DNA from: Paucibacter sp. B2R-40
GTDB lineage: Bacteria > Pseudomonadota > Gammaproteobacteria > Burkholderiales > Burkholderiaceae_C
Direction: 5' to 3'
NCBI RefSeq assembly: GCF_025717555.1
Contig: NZ_JAJIRP010000009.1
Span: 231,245-295,244, forward strand
Length of the DNA stretch: 64,000 nucleotides
The notes under the pieces: model-generated
Told to the model about the DNA's origin: nothing
The model's input: only the letters and a program-made list of their open reading frames with translations
Database searches by the model: none
Program-made: the position numbers and the translations under genes
Shown here: positions 50,986 to 60,168 of the stretch, in pieces
How the letters are laid out: every line of letters begins with the position of its first letter
How positions within the stretch are numbered: the stretch's first letter is position 1

Positions 50986-53778
50986 TTACCCAGGCTGGGG
51001 CGTCGATTGAGCTTTGCTGACTTGGGCGCTGCTGACCGGCAGCAAAACGCTTACCGTGCTGCCCAGGCCTGGTTCGCTGGTGATTCTCAGTTCTCCGCCT
51101 TGCAGATCGAGGATGTCCTTGACGATACTCATGCCAAGACCGGCTCCCAGCACCGTGCCCGATTTGTCGGCACGGTAGAAACGTTCGGTGATATGCGGGA
51201 GCTGCTCCGCCGTCATGCCAATGCCATGATCTTGTACTTCGATGGCAATTTGTGTGGCCGCTGCGTCTGCAGGTCGAAGCAGTCGGACTTGCACGGCGCC
51301 GCCGCCGGGGGAGTATTTGAAGGCATTTGACAGCAGGTTGCGCATCACGTGCAGCAAGCTGATGGCGTCAACCTTGACAAAACATGGGCTTGAACCCAAA
51401 TCGAGTTCGACCGGAGCGCGACCGGCGGGCACTTCGAATTGCTCGACGGCTTGCACCAGCAGCGCAGCCAGGTCAAGGCGTTGCAATGTGAGGTCTTTGT
51501 CACCGCGCGTTTCCATGCGCGCCAAGTCGAGCAAGTCATTGATGATGGCCACCATCACCTGGCTTTGGGCATAGATCTTCCGCAGGAACTGCTTTTGCCG
51601 CTCGGGTGCCATTTCGCGGGAAATCAGCAACTCGCTGAAGCCGTAAATGCTTGCCATGGGTGTGCGTAACTCATGCGCGGCGGTATGCAGGAACTCGCTC
51701 TTCATCCGGTCCACCTCGATTTGGTGACTGACGTCGCGCAACTGCAATACCTGCGCAATCTCAGCGCTTTGACCCTGGCGCAGGGTCAGCTCCAGCACTC
51801 TGTGAGTGGGCCTTTCGAGTGCGACCAAACGACTCGCTTCACGCAGTTGCGCCATGCTCGCTGTGGCGGCTTGCTCAGACCCTTGCTGTGCCAGCAGGCG
51901 CAACAGAGCGTCGTCACGCAAGCCCAGCACGGCCTCGCTCGTGAGGCCGGTCAGCGTATTGAAGGCCGGGCTGATGTAGCGCACCTGGTGCTGGGCGTCA
52001 AATGACACAAAGCCGTCCGGGCTGAGCGCAAAGATCGCCGCCAATTGCTCGCTGCGCACGCGCATCTCGGCCTCGGCCTGCTTTTGCCGTGTGATGTCGG
52101 TGTGGATGGCGACAAAGCGCTCGACCTGGCCGCTTGCGTCCAAGAAGGGGGCGATGGTGGTTTTGACCCAGTAGGGCTGACCCTGTTTGTTCACGTGGCC
52201 CAACTCGCCTGACCAGAGTCGGCCCCTGAAAATTTGCGCGCGGGCCTCAAGCAAGACTGCTTTTGATTCCGGCTGCAAGCCCACCAAGTCAAAGCTTTCA
52301 CCCAGCAGTTCATCGCGGCGATAGCCGCTGACCAGGCAATACTCATCATTGGCGTAGGTGAATAGACCCTTGGCGTCAGCGCTGGAGACCAGCGAGTGGT
52401 GCTTGAGGGTGTCGAGCAAAAACTGATGCTCGCGCAGCGCGGCCTCGGCCTCGGCAGTGGCTTGGCGAAAGCCGGAGGTCATCTCGTCGGCGATGAACAA
52501 GGCGCGCGCCCGCCCGATGCCAAACAGCCACACCATCATCACACTCATCATGCTCAAGGCCACGCCGCCCACGCCGGCCCAAAACGGCTTGCCTTCAATC
52601 ACCAGGGTATCAAACTGTTTGGTGCTGCTGAGCAGCAAGGTCAAGGGCTGGCCGCCCACGAAAATGGTTTGAGCGACCTGGAACATGCGCCCGCGCCTGG
52701 CAGTGTCCAATGGTTTGTTGGCCTCCTTTCTGGCCGCGTGGTCGCCGTCGAGGTCAAACAGCAGGGCACCTGGCATCGCGCTGCTGCCCTCAAACAATTC
52801 GAAATCCAGCAGGCCCTGGGTGGTGTGACCGATATCGGCCAACAACTCCTTGAGTTTGATAGGCGCATAGAGCAGACCGGCGCTGGCCGCCATGCGCTGC
52901 TGTTCGGTGCTCAGGTCCGCGCCAATGTGATGCAAGGGCAGCAGGAAGAGAAAGTCCGAGGAGCTGTTCGCGCCGGGCGAATTTCCCAGCGATTTTAGGA
53001 ACGGCGTCAGCGTCGCTTGGCCGCTGCGCAGTGCTCGCTCGGCGGCTGCTCGGCGCACCGGCTCGGCGCCAATGTCAAAGCCTAGCGCGGGCAGATTGTT
53101 CTCCACGGGCTCGATGTATTTGATGATGAAGAGGTCGGCGGCGTCGCCCGAAGTCTTCAGCTGGAAGCTTTCTGCGCGAGCACTTTCGTGCAGCAGGAAG
53201 TTCTCGAGTTCATCGCGCTCAATCCGCTCGATGAGGCCGAAGCCGCGTACCCCGGGGAAGTCCTTCAGCACATTGCGCGCCACCACATAGCGTCTAAATT
53301 CATCGCCATGGAATTGGAGCCGGGCCTCAAAAAGTGCGGCGAGCCCGCGCAAGCCCTTGGCCGGCAAGTCGAAGCGCAGCTTGACGTCACTGGCCAGCAA
53401 CTCCACCAAGTGATCGAAGCGCGCCTGCGCGGTGTTCTTGACGCTTTCGATCTGGTACTGCACCAGCCCGGCGCTGAGCGCCAAGCCCAGTGCAAACACC
53501 GCCGAGCAATTCACAATCAGTGGGCGCAAGCGTCGGCCAACCCGCTCTGCCATGCTTTGCTTGGCCAGGCGAATACCACGCCACACCATCAGTGCACTGA
53601 CCGGCAAGGTGTAAATCAGCAACTCGGCCCAGACGCCAAATTCCCAGCGCTGTTCGGTCCAAGCAGCTTGCAGCCACAGGTGTTGCAGCAGATAGGCCAG
53701 CAAGAGCAAGCCAGCAACTTCCATCAATACACCCAGGGTGTAGGCCTTGGTGTGAAGCCACTGCATCCCAGAACGCAT
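50986..53778 (-). CDS. CHASE-PAS-PAS sensor histidine kinase
   Basis: Membrane sensor kinase of 930 residues. Three N-terminal hydrophobic helices (about 15-36, 48-64, 86-108) precede a CHASE-like extracytoplasmic domain (LFEARLQFHGDEFRRYV, VRGFGLIERI) and a further helix (GGVALSMMSVMMVWLFGIG). Two PAS domains follow (FTYANDEYCLVSGYRRDEL with PAC HTDITRQKQAE; FALSPDGFVSFDAQHQ). The HisKA phospho-His is in FLHTAAHELRTPMASI; the ATPase has NLLSNAFKYSPGGG, VQDHGIGM and GAGLGMSIV. No receiver domain. Its first base overlaps the upstream kinase stop. Signal unknown. Confidence 0.88.
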   Translation of the reverse strand: MRSGMQWLHTKAYTLGVLMEVAGLLLLAYLLQHLWLQAAWTEQRWEFGVWAELLIYTLPVSALMVWRGIRLAKQSMAERVGRRLRPLIVNCSAVFALGLALSAGLVQYQIESVKNTAQARFDHLVELLASDVKLRFDLPAKGLRGLAALFEARLQFHGDEFRRYVVARNVLKDFPGVRGFGLIERIERDELENFLLHESARAESFQLKTSGDAADLFIIKYIEPVENNLPALGFDIGAEPVRRAAAERALRSGQATLTPFLKSLGNSPGANSSSDFLFLLPLHHIGADLSTEQQRMAASAGLLYAPIKLKELLADIGHTTQGLLDFELFEGSSAMPGALLFDLDGDHAARKEANKPLDTARRGRMFQVAQTIFVGGQPLTLLLSSTKQFDTLVIEGKPFWAGVGGVALSMMSVMMVWLFGIGRARALFIADEMTSGFRQATAEAEAALREHQFLLDTLKHHSLVSSADAKGLFTYANDEYCLVSGYRRDELLGESFDLVGLQPESKAVLLEARAQIFRGRLWSGELGHVNKQGQPYWVKTTIAPFLDASGQVERFVAIHTDITRQKQAEAEMRVRSEQLAAIFALSPDGFVSFDAQHQVRYISPAFNTLTGLTSEAVLGLRDDALLRLLAQQGSEQAATASMAQLREASRLVALERPTHRVLELTLRQGQSAEIAQVLQLRDVSHQIEVDRMKSEFLHTAAHELRTPMASIYGFSELLISREMAPERQKQFLRKIYAQSQVMVAIINDLLDLARMETRGDKDLTLQRLDLAALLVQAVEQFEVPAGRAPVELDLGSSPCFVKVDAISLLHVMRNLLSNAFKYSPGGGAVQVRLLRPADAAATQIAIEVQDHGIGMTAEQLPHITERFYRADKSGTVLGAGLGMSIVKDILDLQGGELRITSEPGLGSTVSVLLPVSSAQVSKAQSTPQPG

Positions 53779-56054
53779 CAGGCTGCCCCGGCAATCGACT
53801 CTTCCAGCCTTGGCAGACTCAGCCGCACCGTGGTGCCCTGACCGGGTTCGCTGCTCAAGTTCATCTGGCCGCCCAGCAGGTCGATGATTTCTTTGACGAT
53901 ACTCATGCCCAAGCCGGTGCCGAGTACCGTGCCGGACTTATCGGCGCGGTAGAAGCGCTCGCTGACATGCGACAGCTCTTCCGGCGTCATGCCTATGCCC
54001 TGGTCCTGCACTTCGATGCAAACGCCTTGGTTGGCTGTTGCGGGATCGGCAAAAACGCGCACCTTGACTTCGCCGCCATCGGGCGAATATTTATAGGCAT
54101 TGGAGAGCAGGTTGCGCAAGACCTGCTGCAGCTTCTTGCGGTCGACATGAACCTGCACCTGCGGCAAGGCAAAGTTCAGCAGCGGGGCATTGCGCTCTGC
54201 CGGCGGCGGGTAGTCTTGCACCACCTCTTCGACCAAGCTGTTGAGCTCGCAGCTTTCAAGCTCAAAATCCTTGCCTCGGCGCGCTTCGATGCGGGCCAGG
54301 TCGAGCAATTCATTGAGGATGGCGATCATGGCTTCGCACTGACGGTAGATGCGCGCCAGCATCAGCTTTTGCTTTTCTGGCGAGACTTCGCGCGTCATCA
54401 GCAACTCGGTGAAGCCGTAGATGCTGGCCATTGGCGTGCGCAACTCATGCGCTGCCGTTGACAAAAATTCGCTCTTCATCTGCTCGACTTCGACCTGATG
54501 CGTCACATCGCTCAGGTGCAGTAGTTGCGAGACATTGTGGCCTTGACTCTGCCCTTGGCCCTGCCCACCTTCATGCAAGCTCAGCTCCAGTACGCGGCGG
54601 GTCGGCCGCTCCAGCTCAATGCGCTGCTTGCCCTGGCGCAGTTGCCCAAACTCCAGCCGCAACGCTGTAGCAGGGCAGTTGGCGGTCAGTTGGTGCATCA
54701 GTTCATCTTCATGCAGGCCCAGCCCGGTACCGGCTGCGAGCCCGGCCAAGCGCGCAAAGGCCGGGCTGATGTAGCGCGTCACCCGATCGGCATCGAAAGA
54801 CACAAAGCCGTCCGGACTGAGCGCAAAAATGGTCGCCAACTGTTCGCCCCGTTCACGCAGGCTGGCGAGCAAGGTCTGCACCAACTGCAAAACTGTGCTG
54901 ATGTCGTCGCCCGAGTTGGGCTGCGCACCGGTGACGGGTGCTTGCAGCATATTGCGCAAGGTTTGCAGGGCGCTGGCGCGTTCGCTCAGCTCGCTCTGCA
55001 AGCGGTCCTCCAAGGCCTGCTGTTCGGTGATGTCCCGAAAGGCCAGCACATAGCCCGCCACGGAGGCATCTGCGCCGCTGATCAATGACACACTGAGGTC
55101 CAGCACCTTGTAGCGGCCGGCCGCTTGGGCATGGGCCGGGCGCACGCGCATGGCCCAACTCTTGGCAGCGTCTGAGTCTTGCGGCAAGGCTGCAGGAAGC
55201 TCGGGCAAGAGCGTTTGAATGGCCTGGCCCAGCAGCGCCGTTTGCGTGTGCCCCAGCATTTCGGCCAGGACCGGATTGGCCAGCATGATCAGCCCGGCCG
55301 CATCGGTGGTGGCGATGCCGTCGCCGATGGCGGCCAGCGTCACGGCCGCGCGCTCGCGCTCCAACTGCAGGGAGTGCGCCGCCTGGTTGAGGACCTCGAA
55401 AGTCTTGCGGAACTCCAGCGGCGCGTCCTCGGTCAGCATCGGGCTCAAGACCCCGCCGGCCACTTGCATCTGTTCGCCGAAGGCCTGGATCTGGCCCAAA
55501 TTGCCCAACCAATGTTTCAAAGGCCACCAGACCAGGCCTAAGCTGGCCAGCAAACTCAGGCCCGCCAGGCTCAGCGCGAAGACGGTTTGCTGCCAAAAAT
55601 CGGTGGCGATCTGCTCGCTGTTGAAGTGCAGGCGCAGCACGCCGTAGTCCTTGCCTCCAGCCACGATGGTGAGGTTGAGGTCCCCGAGTTGCTCGTCGAT
55701 GGCATGCTCCAGCCAAGGTGGAGCTCTTGATGCAGGCGCCGCATGGCCGCGCCTCTCGATGCGCCCGCCCTTCAGGTCAATGAAAAGCGCGGCGCCAATG
55801 TCGGCATGTTTGGCGCTGCGCTCCAAAGCGCGCTCGATGGTCTCGTAGTCGCCGATGACCGCTGAATCGCTGACCACGGGCCCGAGCAAGCTGATCAAAG
55901 TGTCGGCCGAATCTTGTGCGCTGATGATGCTGTTGGTGTAGCTTCGTGAGGCATACCAGCCCATCGCGCCGCCCATAAAGATCAGCATCGAAAGCAGGTA
56001 GAGCAGGAACACCCGTCCGATCAAACTGGAGGGCAGCAGACGACCGAGCAGCAT
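53778..56054 (-). CDS. PAS-containing sensor histidine kinase
   Basis: Membrane sensor kinase of 758 residues. One helix near residues 12-32, a periplasmic domain of about 130 residues (DSADTLISLLGPVVSDSAVIGD, GGKDYGVLRLHFN) and a second helix near 155-175 are followed by a HAMP-like linker. PAS 1 is AIGDGIATTDAAGLIMLANP with RDITEQQALED; PAS 2 is FALSPDGFVSFDADR. HisKA: FLSTAAHELRTPMASI. ATPase motifs: NLLSNAYKYSPDGG, VQDQGIGM, GTGLGMSIV. Its C-terminal half is closely related to the adjacent kinase. It starts 32 bp after the binding-protein gene. Confidence 0.88.
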   Translation of the reverse strand: MLLGRLLPSSLIGRVFLLYLLSMLIFMGGAMGWYASRSYTNSIISAQDSADTLISLLGPVVSDSAVIGDYETIERALERSAKHADIGAALFIDLKGGRIERRGHAAPASRAPPWLEHAIDEQLGDLNLTIVAGGKDYGVLRLHFNSEQIATDFWQQTVFALSLAGLSLLASLGLVWWPLKHWLGNLGQIQAFGEQMQVAGGVLSPMLTEDAPLEFRKTFEVLNQAAHSLQLERERAAVTLAAIGDGIATTDAAGLIMLANPVLAEMLGHTQTALLGQAIQTLLPELPAALPQDSDAAKSWAMRVRPAHAQAAGRYKVLDLSVSLISGADASVAGYVLAFRDITEQQALEDRLQSELSERASALQTLRNMLQAPVTGAQPNSGDDISTVLQLVQTLLASLRERGEQLATIFALSPDGFVSFDADRVTRYISPAFARLAGLAAGTGLGLHEDELMHQLTANCPATALRLEFGQLRQGKQRIELERPTRRVLELSLHEGGQGQGQSQGHNVSQLLHLSDVTHQVEVEQMKSEFLSTAAHELRTPMASIYGFTELLMTREVSPEKQKLMLARIYRQCEAMIAILNELLDLARIEARRGKDFELESCELNSLVEEVVQDYPPPAERNAPLLNFALPQVQVHVDRKKLQQVLRNLLSNAYKYSPDGGEVKVRVFADPATANQGVCIEVQDQGIGMTPEELSHVSERFYRADKSGTVLGTGLGMSIVKEIIDLLGGQMNLSSEPGQGTTVRLSLPRLEESIAGAA

Positions 56055-56086
56055 GGCGACAGTTCTAAGCTGGCGGGCTTGGATGC

Positions 56087-56965
56087 TTAGCGCAATTGCG
56101 CCGGCGCCGTTTGATAGAACTTGCGATAGGGTGCGTATTCGCTGCCGTCAGAGCTGATGAAATAGGCTTCTTGGGTCAGGCCAATATGTTTGGAGACCTC
56201 CTGCAAAATGGCCTGGCCCTTGGGGTCTTTGTGCATGCCGGCAAAGGCCTTGGCCACCGCTTGCACGTCTTTGTCGGGCACCTTGGCTGCGGCCATCAGC
56301 GCCAAATCATGCAAGGGCTCCGAACTCCACAACACCCGAAACTTCTTGCCCTCGCGGCGGGCGTAGTTCTCGGCCAATTGCGAGTTGACGCCGGCCGCCG
56401 GCACTCTTCCGCTGAACAACTGGGCCAAGGCGCCGTCGGTATTGCCGGCGAACACGACCTTGGCATCGATTTTTTGGTTCAACAGTTGGGCATAGGGCAC
56501 TTTGTAGGACACAAAGGCCTCCGGTCCGGGATAGACCACATCCTTGCCGCCGAGCTGAGAGATGTCGGTGATGGCCGAGTCGGCCGGCACGATCAGCTGG
56601 CCTTGGATCGGCGGCGTCAAGCGGCGCCCAAAGACCTTCCAGCCGAGCTTGTCACGCTCCGGGCTGAACAGATGATTGCTGAAGACAAACTCAACCTCTT
56701 GCGCCAGCACATAGGCCGTGGTGTCGGCTGAGGTGCGGCCGATTTTGAGCACCAGCTTGACGCCGCTCTTTTCCGACACATAGGCGACGATCGGGTTCCA
56801 GTAGTCAGCCGAAAGCGCGATGCTGGCTTGGTTGACTGGCGAAAAGCGGTAGACCGGCTCCTCGGCCGCCTGCGCTGCGGGCATCCAGCAAAGTGGCAGT
56901 GTCAAACTCAATGCCAGTTTGAAAACCATGCGTTTGGCGGCGGAAAAAGCAGGGTAGGTCTTCAT
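56087..56965 (-). CDS. PhnD-like periplasmic substrate-binding protein
   Basis: Periplasmic binding protein of 292 residues in the PhnD/PtxB (phosphate, phosphite, phosphonate-type) family. The signal peptide is SLTLPLCWMPAAQA before AEEPVYRF. Binding-fold segments are FSPVNQASIALSADYWNPIV, FVFSNHLFSPERDKLGW, IPADSAITDISQLGGKDVVYPGPEAFVSY and FAGNTDGALAQLFSGRVPAAGV. The mature chain has no Cys. No transporter genes accompany it; instead it is followed by two histidine kinases, so a sensory co-receptor role is likely. Ligand unknown. ATG 56965 was chosen because it places the signal peptide correctly. Confidence 0.85.
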   Translation of the reverse strand: MKTYPAFSAAKRMVFKLALSLTLPLCWMPAAQAAEEPVYRFSPVNQASIALSADYWNPIVAYVSEKSGVKLVLKIGRTSADTTAYVLAQEVEFVFSNHLFSPERDKLGWKVFGRRLTPPIQGQLIVPADSAITDISQLGGKDVVYPGPEAFVSYKVPYAQLLNQKIDAKVVFAGNTDGALAQLFSGRVPAAGVNSQLAENYARREGKKFRVLWSSEPLHDLALMAAAKVPDKDVQAVAKAFAGMHKDPKGQAILQEVSKHIGLTQEAYFISSDGSEYAPYRKFYQTAPAQLR

Positions 56966-57198
56966 GCGAGGTGGCTCCGGTCGAGATTGTTTGAGTCGGT
57001 GCGCACGCTGCGCAGCGTTGCGCGGCTCGCCCCAGGTTTGCCCATGGTCTTCGGCCCCATTCTGCGTAAACTTTAGCGGCGTGAAAAGGGCTTGTCTTTT
57101 CGGTGCAGTTTGAGGCATGGAAGGCCGATATGGCGGCCCTGATGCCGTGAATTTCAGGCATTATTCAAGGCAGTGAACACTCGGCTCAGGACGCGTCT

Positions 57199-57564
57199 AT
57201 GAAGAAGATTTTGATCGTTGAAGACCAAGACGAAATCCGCGAGCTGATTCGAGTGACCTTGGAGTTTGACGATTACGAAATCGACGAGGCACCGAACGGC
57301 GACATTGGCTTGGCCAAGGCCGGCAGCTTCCTGCCTGACCTGATCTTGCTGGATGTGATGATGCCCGGTGGGCTCAATGGCTTGCAGGTCTGCGAGAAGG
57401 TCAAGGCCGACCCTGTGATGCGTAACGCCAAGGTTATTTTGTTGACTGCGCGCGGTCAAGAGAGCGACCGCCAAGCCGGTCTGAATGCCGGCGCCGACGA
57501 ATACCTGATCAAACCGTTCAGCCCGATGGAGCTGATGAAGGTGATCGACAAGGTGCTGGCTTGA
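57199..57564 (+). CDS. Single-domain response regulator (CheY-like)
   Basis: Receiver-only protein of 121 residues. Acid pocket Glu8/Asp9 (IVEDQDE), phosphoacceptor Asp52 (LILLDVMMPGG), Thr83 (LLTARG) and Lys105 (LIKPFSP) are all present. There is no output domain. AGGA at 57188-57191 precedes the ATG. It is divergent from the binding-protein/kinase operon (233 bp apart) and converges on cheB with 3 bp between stops, so it could serve either the double-kinase module or the chemotaxis system. Confidence 0.92.
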   Translation: MKKILIVEDQDEIRELIRVTLEFDDYEIDEAPNGDIGLAKAGSFLPDLILLDVMMPGGLNGLQVCEKVKADPVMRNAKVILLTARGQESDRQAGLNAGADEYLIKPFSPMELMKVIDKVLA

Positions 57565-57567
57565 GCG

Positions 57568-58749
57568 TCAATTGTTGGGGCTGGTCGCTGCGGGGGCCAT
57601 ACCGCTCAATTTAAGCAGCGCCGCAGCCATGTCCGACAAGGCCATCACATGCTGGGCCGCACCCAGCTCTACGGCAGCTTTGGGCATGCCGTAAACCACG
57701 CAACTGGCTTCGTCTTGCGCCAGCGTCATGGCGCCAGCTTTGCGCATCTCCAGCAGGCCGCGTGCGCCGTCGTCACCCATGCCGGTGAAGATCGCCCCGA
57801 TCGCATTGCGCCCGGCGCAATGAGCGACCGACTTGAACAAAATGTCCACCGAAGGTTTGTGATGGTTGACCAGCGGCCCATCGCGCACTTCCACCACATA
57901 TTGCGCGCCGCTGCGCTTGAGCTGCATATGGCGACCACCCGGCGCCACCAGCACGCGGCCGTTGATGACGCGGTCGCCGTCCTTGGCTTCCTTCACGTCA
58001 AGATCGGTGACGTTGTTGAGCCGCTCGGCAAAGGAGTGGGTGAACTTCTCCGGCATATGTTGCACCAGGACGATGCCCGGGCAAGTGCGCGGCAGTTGCT
58101 TGAGGACAGCCTCAATCGTCTGCACGCCGCCGGTGGAACTGCCGAAGGCGATCACCCGGTCGGTGGTCTCGGCCATGGCCATTGCGTTGATGGCCAAGAT
58201 GGGGGTGGGCCGACTGGCGCGGCTGTTGCGGCTGGCGCCAGCGGCGGCGTTGACCTGTTTGCCGATTTGAGCGCCCATTTGTGGGCCAACTTGTGTGCCC
58301 ATTTGGCCAGCGATTTGGCTCGGCAAAGCTCGCACATTGGCGCGTGCGGCTGCGCGCACGGCGCCAACCAGGCCATTGGTCGGATCCTCGAGAAAGTCGC
58401 GCAGGCCAATTTTGGGTTTGGTGACGAAGCTTACCGCGCCGGCCGCCAAGGCCTGCATGGTGGTTTCACAGCCGGCCTCGGTCAGCGTCGAGCACATCAC
58501 CACTGGCATCGGGTGTTCGCTCATCACGCGCTTCAAAAACGTAATGCCATCCATGCGCGGCATCTCGACGTCCAGCACGATCACGTCCGGCCAGTCCGCC
58601 TCCAGCTTGGGCCAGGCAAACAGGGGGTCACTGGCGGTGATGCTGACCCGGATGCCGGCCGCTTCAAGCAGGCCACTGAGGTGTTTACGCACCACGGCCG
58701 AGTCGTCAATGATGGCCACCCGCAGGGGCACATTGAATGGAGCGATCAT
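57568..58749 (-). CDS. cheB: Chemotaxis protein-glutamate methylesterase CheB
   Basis: Response-regulator methylesterase of 393 residues that demethylates and deamidates MCPs during adaptation. Receiver domain with phosphoacceptor Asp60 (VIVLDVEMPRMDG). A long Ala/Gly/Gln-rich linker with GQMGTQVGPQMGAQIGKQ repeats follows, then the esterase domain: catalytic Ser in GSSTGGVQTIE, His in LVQHMPEKFTHSFAERL and Asp in FTGMGDDGARGL. The start overlaps cheD. The linker is longer than usual. Confidence 0.95.
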   Translation of the reverse strand: MIAPFNVPLRVAIIDDSAVVRKHLSGLLEAAGIRVSITASDPLFAWPKLEADWPDVIVLDVEMPRMDGITFLKRVMSEHPMPVVMCSTLTEAGCETTMQALAAGAVSFVTKPKIGLRDFLEDPTNGLVGAVRAAARANVRALPSQIAGQMGTQVGPQMGAQIGKQVNAAAGASRNSRASRPTPILAINAMAMAETTDRVIAFGSSTGGVQTIEAVLKQLPRTCPGIVLVQHMPEKFTHSFAERLNNVTDLDVKEAKDGDRVINGRVLVAPGGRHMQLKRSGAQYVVEVRDGPLVNHHKPSVDILFKSVAHCAGRNAIGAIFTGMGDDGARGLLEMRKAGAMTLAQDEASCVVYGMPKAAVELGAAQHVMALSDMAAALLKLSGMAPAATSPNN

Positions 58750-59345
58750 TTGCGCGCGCCCAAGGTTCCCAATGTCCCTGGCGCTTGGCTGCGCTTGACC
58801 TCGACCCGCCCGCTGGCCAGATCAATCACCACCGTGCGCGGCACGTTGTCGCCTACATCGACATCTTTGAGCTGAAAGCCATTGCTGTCGATCAAGGCCC
58901 AGCCTTGCTCGATATTGCGCTCGCCGACATTGAACTTGACGTTCATGCCGTCCGGCATGGTGTCGGCGCCGCCGTACAAGTGGGCGATGTAGTCGGTCGG
59001 CTTGGTGCCAGTGCGGGCAATGCTTTGCAGCAGCAGGGCCACGGCTTCGTCGCCGTAGCGGCCGTCCAAGGCGCCTTGGCCTCGGCTGGCCCGGCTGGGC
59101 AACAGGTAATGGCACATGCCGCCGAAGCGCTTGACCGGATGCCATAAGGTGATTGCGACACAGGAGCCCAGCAAGGTCTTGAGCGTGGCGGCTTGGCCAA
59201 AATGCCATTGCCCCGGCATCAGATTGATGATTTGCGGGCTGGCGGAGAGGGCTGAAAATGCGGATACGGCCGGCCGGGCCGGCGGCGCGGTCCGGGTAGG
59301 GGGCAAATTCGCTGCGGTGGATTGGGGGTGCTTGTGCTTATGCAT
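58746..59345 (-). CDS. cheD: Chemoreceptor glutamine deamidase CheD
   Basis: Deamidase of 199 residues acting on receptor glutamines. The nucleophile Cys lies in LLGSCVAITLWHP and the catalytic His in GGMCHYLLPSR. YIAHLYGGADTMPDGMNVKFNVGERNI fits the CheD core. The N-terminal 45 residues are low complexity (Pro/Ala/Thr) and longer than usual. Overlaps cheR upstream by 8 bp and cheB downstream by 4 bp. Confidence 0.94.
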   Translation of the reverse strand: MHKHKHPQSTAANLPPTRTAPPARPAVSAFSALSASPQIINLMPGQWHFGQAATLKTLLGSCVAITLWHPVKRFGGMCHYLLPSRASRGQGALDGRYGDEAVALLLQSIARTGTKPTDYIAHLYGGADTMPDGMNVKFNVGERNIEQGWALIDSNGFQLKDVDVGDNVPRTVVIDLASGRVEVKRSQAPGTLGTLGARK

Positions 59346-60150
59346 GTTGATAGATCGCTGGTGCTATCGCCTTGAGTGGCAGGGCCAGGGCGGCAAGCGA
59401 CTCTGCGTGCCCTGGGTATAGCACGCCGCCGGGTTTGAGGCGCTCGATCACGCGGCTGACGATGGCAGTTTTTGCGGGGCCATCGAAATAGATCAAGACA
59501 TTGCGCAAAAAAATCACGTCGAACATCGGCAGCGTCGGCAGCGGCTGCATCAGATTGGCGCATTGAAACTGCACCTTGGCGCGCAACTCGCGCTGCATCA
59601 AGATTTGTCCCTCATAGGGGCCGAAGCCCTGCAGGCAAAAGCGCTTCAGGTAGTCCGGCGGCACATTGCGGGCCCGCTCCAGGGGGTAGAGCCCCTGGCG
59701 CGCACTTTCCACCACCGAAGTTGACAGATCGGTGCCACGGATCGACCAGGGCCGGCCGCCTTTGCTCAGGCCTAGCTTGTCGGCCAGGGTCATGGCGATG
59801 CTGTAGGCCTCTTCGCCCGAGGACGAGGCGCCGCTCCAGACTAAAAATTCCGAGCCATCGCGGTGGGCTTCGGCGCGATTGGCCAGATCCTCGAAGTGCT
59901 GCGGCTCGCGAAAAAAATAGGTCTCGTTGGTGGTCAGCTTGTCGACCACGCTGACCAGCATCGCCTCGGGCATCTGGCCTTTCACCATCTTTTGCACAAA
60001 CACATTGATGTCGTCTTCACCCGAGTCGGTGCTGAGTTTTTGCAAGCGGCTTTGCACCAGCGCATGCTTGCTTTCCACCAGCTTGATGCCGGAGATGCGA
60101 TGGAATAGCGCCGTGATGGCGTTGAAGGATTCGACGGAGAGTTGCGCCAT
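59338..60150 (-). CDS. cheR: Chemotaxis methyltransferase CheR
   Basis: SAM-dependent MCP glutamate methyltransferase of 270 residues. The N-terminal helical domain is FNAITALFHRISGIKLVESKHALVQSRLQK. The catalytic domain has FFREPQHFEDL, the SAM loop VWSGASSSGEEAYSIAM, DLSTSVVESARQGLY and FDVIFLRNVLIYFD. Its beta-subdomain could bind a receptor C-terminal tether. Located between cheW and cheD. Confidence 0.95.
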   Translation of the reverse strand: MAQLSVESFNAITALFHRISGIKLVESKHALVQSRLQKLSTDSGEDDINVFVQKMVKGQMPEAMLVSVVDKLTTNETYFFREPQHFEDLANRAEAHRDGSEFLVWSGASSSGEEAYSIAMTLADKLGLSKGGRPWSIRGTDLSTSVVESARQGLYPLERARNVPPDYLKRFCLQGFGPYEGQILMQRELRAKVQFQCANLMQPLPTLPMFDVIFLRNVLIYFDGPAKTAIVSRVIERLKPGGVLYPGHAESLAALALPLKAIAPAIYQHA

Positions 60151-60168
60151 GGTCGTGGTCTTGCAAGC

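Noticed and set aside
58245..58330. Short repetitive tract in cheB (alternating GQ/MG/TQ codons) as a DNA repeat element
   Set aside because: It is a coding low-complexity linker between receiver and esterase domains; the repeats are imperfect and in frame.
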